Origin: Amycolatopsis endophytica
GTDB taxonomy: Bacteria > Actinomycetota > Actinomycetes > Mycobacteriales > Pseudonocardiaceae
Assembly (NCBI RefSeq): GCF_013410405.1
Contig: NZ_JACCFK010000001.1
Location: forward strand, 496,001 to 560,000
DNA length: 64,000 nucleotides
Direction: 5' to 3'
The position numbers were made by a program, and so were the translations under genes. Positions 61,383 through 64,000 of the stretch are shown here, piece after piece; position 1 is the stretch's first letter; every line of letters begins with the position of its first letter. The notes beneath the pieces were generated by a model that saw nothing but the letters and a program-made list of their open reading frames with translations, did not search any database and was not told the DNA's origin.

Positions 61383-62260
61383 GCCGCCAGACAGCACTCG
61401 ACGAAGTCGCGAACGAGCGGGTTGCCGTCGTCGGCCGGGGACCAGGCGACGCCGACCCGCGTCGGGCCGATGCCGCGCACCGGGCGGTAGACGATGCCGG
61501 GCCGGGCGTAGAACCGCGCGGCCGATTCGGGTGCGAGCGCGATGCCGTAGCCGTTCGCGATGGCGCCAAGCCACTCGTCCGGGTGGTCGGTGACGGCGCC
61601 GATGCGCGGCTCGCCTTCGCGTTCGTCCGCGCCGAGCCAATAGTCGCGGAACCAGCCGGTCTCCACCGGCGCGGCGACGAACGGATCGTCCCACAGCTCG
61701 CGGAACTCGATCTCGTCGCGGTCCGCCAGCGGGTGCGACGCGGGCAGCGCCACCCAGCGCGGTTCGCTGAACAGCTCGTGCACGCGCAGCTCGTCCTGAC
61801 CGGGAAAGGGAAGCCGGAGCAGCGCGGCGTCCACTTCCCCGTCGGCGAGCCCGGCGGTGGGGTTCGACCAGGCGGCCTGGCGCAGGTCGACGCGCCAGCC
61901 CGGACGGCGGCGGCCGAACGCGGCGATGATCTCCGGCGTCGCCTCGTTCGCGGCGCTGGCCAGAAAACCGACGCGCAGCACCCGGGCGGCCCGGCTCGCG
62001 GCCGCGCGGGTTTCGCGCACCGTGCGATCGTGCGCGGCGAGCAGGGACGGCACCCGTCCGGCGAGCACGCGGCCGGCCTCGGTGAGAGCCATGCCGTGCC
62101 GGGAGCGGGTGAACAACGGCGTGCCGAGCAGCGTTTCCAGCTGCCTGATCTGTTTGGTCAGCGCGGGCTGGGACACGAACAACCGCTGCGCGGCGCGCGT
62201 CAGGTTCCCCTCCCGCGCGACCGCCGCGAAGTACCGCAGCAGCCGGGTGTCCAGGTCCAT
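61379..62260 (-). CDS. LysR-family transcriptional regulator
   Basis: 293 residues: winged helix MDLDTRLLRYFAAVAREGNL followed by RAAQRLFVSQPALTKQIRQL, and effector lobes from about residue 92 (VLRVGFLASAANEATPEI). Start ATG 62260, 61 bases from the divergent DoxX gene, which is its nearest likely target; it converges on the dehydratase. Effector unknown. Confidence 0.92.
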   Translation of the reverse strand: MDLDTRLLRYFAAVAREGNLTRAAQRLFVSQPALTKQIRQLETLLGTPLFTRSRHGMALTEAGRVLAGRVPSLLAAHDRTVRETRAAASRAARVLRVGFLASAANEATPEIIAAFGRRRPGWRVDLRQAAWSNPTAGLADGEVDAALLRLPFPGQDELRVHELFSEPRWVALPASHPLADRDEIEFRELWDDPFVAAPVETGWFRDYWLGADEREGEPRIGAVTDHPDEWLGAIANGYGIALAPESAARFYARPGIVYRPVRGIGPTRVGVAWSPADDGNPLVRDFVECCLAA

Positions 62261-62321
62261 GCCGCCAGGTTATGGAAGGAGGTATTGGACGCGCTGCCCC
62301 CGGTGCCGCGAGGCTCGGTGC

Positions 62322-62669
62322 ATGCAGACCGTCTCCCTGGTCGTCACCGTCGTGACGATCGTGCTCAACGCCGGCATCGCGGCCGCGGACTTCGCGCGGG
62401 CGCCCTTCGTCCTCGCGAACTCGACGGCCGTCGAGGTGCCGCACTCGTGGATCCCGATGCTGGCGTCGCTGAAAGCCGCGGGCTCGGCCGGTTTGCTGCT
62501 CGGCCTGCTGGGCGCCGAGTGGCTGGGCGTCGCCGCGGCGGCCGGGCTGGTGTTGTTCTACCTCGGCGCGGTGGCCGCGCACGTGCGGGCGCGCCGCCTG
62601 AGCACCACCGGCCCCGCGGCCGTTCTGCTCGCACTCGCCGTGGCGTGCCTGGTGCTGGGGCTCAGGTGA
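62322..62669 (+). CDS. DoxX-like membrane protein
   Basis: 115 residues with four membrane helices: VTVVTIVLNAGIAAADF, SWIPMLASLKAAGSAGLLLGLL, GVAAAAGLVLFYLGAVAAHV and a last hydrophobic helix. The PxxxxxLKxxGxxGLxxGL pattern is that of small DoxX/DUF4267-like proteins, often tied to redox or membrane functions. Divergent from the LysR gene. Exact role unknown. Confidence 0.8.
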   Translation: MQTVSLVVTVVTIVLNAGIAAADFARAPFVLANSTAVEVPHSWIPMLASLKAAGSAGLLLGLLGAEWLGVAAAAGLVLFYLGAVAAHVRARRLSTTGPAAVLLALAVACLVLGLR

Positions 62670-62762
62670 GGACGCGGAACCGCAGGCCCGGCTCCCGCCG
62701 TTCGTAGATCCGGTGCCCGGAACCGGGGATGCGCAACCCCCGCTGCACCGGTCCGCCCGCCC

Positions 62763-63716
62763 TCAGCCGGTGAGCTGAGGCAGCACCTTCGACGACCAGG
62801 CGTCGAAGAACTTGTCCTTCTCCGGGCCGATCTGCGACACGTACACCTCGTCGAACCCGGCGTCGGCGAACTGGCGTACCGCCTGGGCGTGCGCGTCCAC
62901 GTCCGGTCCGCACGGGATCTGACCGGCCACCTGCTCCTCGGTGACCACCGGCACGGCCTGCTCGAAGTCGCGCGGCGTGGGCAGGATCCGACCGAGGCTG
63001 CCGGGCAGCAAATCGCTGGCCCAGAGCCGGTGCGCGGTCCCGCGGGCGTCCTCCGCCGAATCGCCCCAGCACACCTTGAACCCGCCCTGGATGGGGCCGC
63101 GCCCGCCGGCTTCGCGGTAGGAGTGCACCAGTTCGCCGTCCGGCATGACCGTGGCGAAACCGTCGGCGAACCCGGCGACGCGTCGCGCCGTCTTCGGCCC
63201 GAACGCCGACACGTAGATCGGCACCGGCTGCTCCGGCAGTGTGTAGAGGCGGGCCTGCTGCACCGTGTAGTGCTTGCCGTAGTGGGTGATCTGTTCGCCG
63301 GTGTGCAGCTTGCGGATCACCTCGACCGCCTCCTCCAGCATCTCCAGCCTGCGCGGCCCCGGCGGCCACGGATCGCCGAAAATGTGCTCGTTGAGCGCCT
63401 CACCGGACCCGACCCCGAGCACGAACCGGCCCTCACACTGCACCGCCGCCGTCGCCGCGGCCTGCGCGATGATCGCCGGGTGGATCCGCACCGTCGGGCA
63501 CGTCACGGCGGTCGTGATCGGCACCGACACCGCCTGGGACAGCGCCCCGATCACCGACCACACGAACGGGCTGTTGCCCTGCTCGCCGGTCCACGGGTGG
63601 AAGTGGTCGGAAATCCACAACCGCTCGAACCCGGCCTGCTCCGCCCGCTTCGCCTGCTCGACCAGCTCGCGGGGTCCGTGCTCCTCGCTGGACAGGAAGT
63701 AGCCAACACTCACCAT
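62763..63716 (-). CDS. F420-dependent LLM-class oxidoreductase
   Basis: 317 residues of the luciferase-like family, subgroup related to F420-dependent glucose-6-phosphate dehydrogenase: VGYFLSSEEHGPRELVEQAKRAEQAGFERLWISDHFHPW at the N-terminus (shown here in part), then GRFVLGVGSGEALNEHIFGDPWP and PIYVSAFGPKTARRVAGFADGFA. The EHG and SDHFHPW motifs fit F420 binding. ATG 63716. Substrate unknown; coenzyme F420 itself is typical of actinomycetes. Confidence 0.9.
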   Translation of the reverse strand: MVSVGYFLSSEEHGPRELVEQAKRAEQAGFERLWISDHFHPWTGEQGNSPFVWSVIGALSQAVSVPITTAVTCPTVRIHPAIIAQAAATAAVQCEGRFVLGVGSGEALNEHIFGDPWPPGPRRLEMLEEAVEVIRKLHTGEQITHYGKHYTVQQARLYTLPEQPVPIYVSAFGPKTARRVAGFADGFATVMPDGELVHSYREAGGRGPIQGGFKVCWGDSAEDARGTAHRLWASDLLPGSLGRILPTPRDFEQAVPVVTEEQVAGQIPCGPDVDAHAQAVRQFADAGFDEVYVSQIGPEKDKFFDAWSSKVLPQLTG

Positions 63717-63738
63717 GAGCGGGGACTACCCGCGAACC

Positions 63739-64000
63739 TCACCCCTCACGCACCCGCTCCAGCGGTTCGAAGCCCGACATCTCCAGTACCCGCCGCACCG
63801 GCGACGCGGGCGCGACCGCCAGATCCAGCCGCATCTGCAGCACCTTGAGACGGCCGGCGAGCGTGAACAGCACCCGCAGACCCGAACTGTCCAAATAGCT
63901 CACTTCGGAGAGGTCGATCGAGACCCGCACCGCGTCGTTGTCGATGGCGGCGTAGATCTGGTCCTGCACGAGCTGGGCGTTGGCGAGATCGATCTCGCCG
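63739..64000 (-). CDS. STAS-domain anti-sigma-factor antagonist (5' end outside window)
   Basis: The frame is open to the right edge, so the N-terminus is missing. Visible residues read EIDLANAQLVQDQIYAAI and then VRVSIDLSEVSYLDSSGLRVLF, whose DSSG carries the Ser phosphorylated by anti-sigma kinases in SpoIIAA/RsbV-type proteins. The end is VRRVLEMSGFEPLERVREG. It would bind and release an anti-sigma factor as part of partner switching. Its stop lies 22 bases from the F420 gene start on the same strand. Confidence 0.9.
   Translation of the reverse strand, partial: GEIDLANAQLVQDQIYAAIDNDAVRVSIDLSEVSYLDSSGLRVLFTLAGRLKVLQMRLDLAVAPASPVRRVLEMSGFEPLERVREG

Noticed and set aside
62670..62762. Minus-strand fragment reading GLRIPGSGHRIYE, reminiscent of a citrate synthase motif
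   Set aside because: Only about 30 residues, no start codon with a ribosome site, and the resemblance is too short to support a remnant gene.

Overview
The window is chromosomal DNA of a high-GC actinomycete. The conserved order argS-lysA-hom-thrC-thrB-rho, the frequent GTG starts, the chains of 4-base start/stop overlaps, an F420-dependent LLM oxidoreductase and a stand-alone LigD polymerase domain all fit. The style (many small catabolic operons each with its own regulator, 21-bp intergenic repeats) suggests Pseudonocardiaceae, perhaps Amycolatopsis or a relative; that genus call is inference.

Layout. 1-9.1 kb: end of a secreted cell-wall hydrolase, rho, then the aspartate-family operon argS-lysA-hom-thrC-thrB (minus strand). 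9.2-14.9 kb: a DUF3105/DUF305 pair behind a promoter with an unusual dyad, a CDF metal exporter with an operator-like palindrome in its promoter, tRNA-Arg(CCG), a trypsin-like protease broken by an in-frame TAG, a DUF4232 protein, a VOC protein and a quinone oxidoreductase. 15.0-26.4 kb: a LacI-type regulator faces a long minus-strand operon (dipeptide-type ABC transporter, NylC/DmpA-like S58 hydrolase, C45 acyltransferase-like hydrolase). This operon is divergent from a copper amine oxidase and a PaiB-like protein. Two near-identical palindromes sit just downstream of the two divergent promoters. I read this as one regulated system for importing amide-linked compounds, cleaving them and oxidising the released amine. 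26.4-34.9 kb: a MocR regulator also broken by an in-frame TAG, LysE exporter, formamidase-like protein, formaldehyde dehydrogenase, two DUF202 membrane proteins, LigD polymerase domain, an IclR regulator, then a 0.75-kb repeat island.

35.9-49.8 kb is the second catabolic system. A nine-gene minus-strand operon (cyclic amidohydrolase, FAD oxidoreductase, Asp/Glu/hydantoin racemase-like protein, MmgE/PrpD, complete branched-chain-type ABC importer) is divergent from a four-gene plus-strand operon (class III CoA-transferase, CitE-type lyase, cyclase-family hydrolase, second MmgE/PrpD). The same 17-bp dyad, GTTYCYYTYAGCGRAAC, lies before the first gene of both operons and before the IclR gene, so the IclR protein probably controls all three. 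The substrate is unknown; the enzymes suggest ring opening of a cyclic amide or imide followed by CoA activation and C-C cleavage of a branched dicarboxylate.

50.4-64 kb holds a zinc alcohol dehydrogenase, a large DUF6461 protein, DUF4262, a GlxA/AraC regulator, a PLP-dependent desulfurase-like enzyme, a DUF1445 protein, a MarR/MFS pair, a sugar-acid dehydratase facing a LysR regulator, DoxX, an F420-dependent oxidoreductase and the end of a STAS-domain protein. Several convergent gene pairs overlap at their stop codons.
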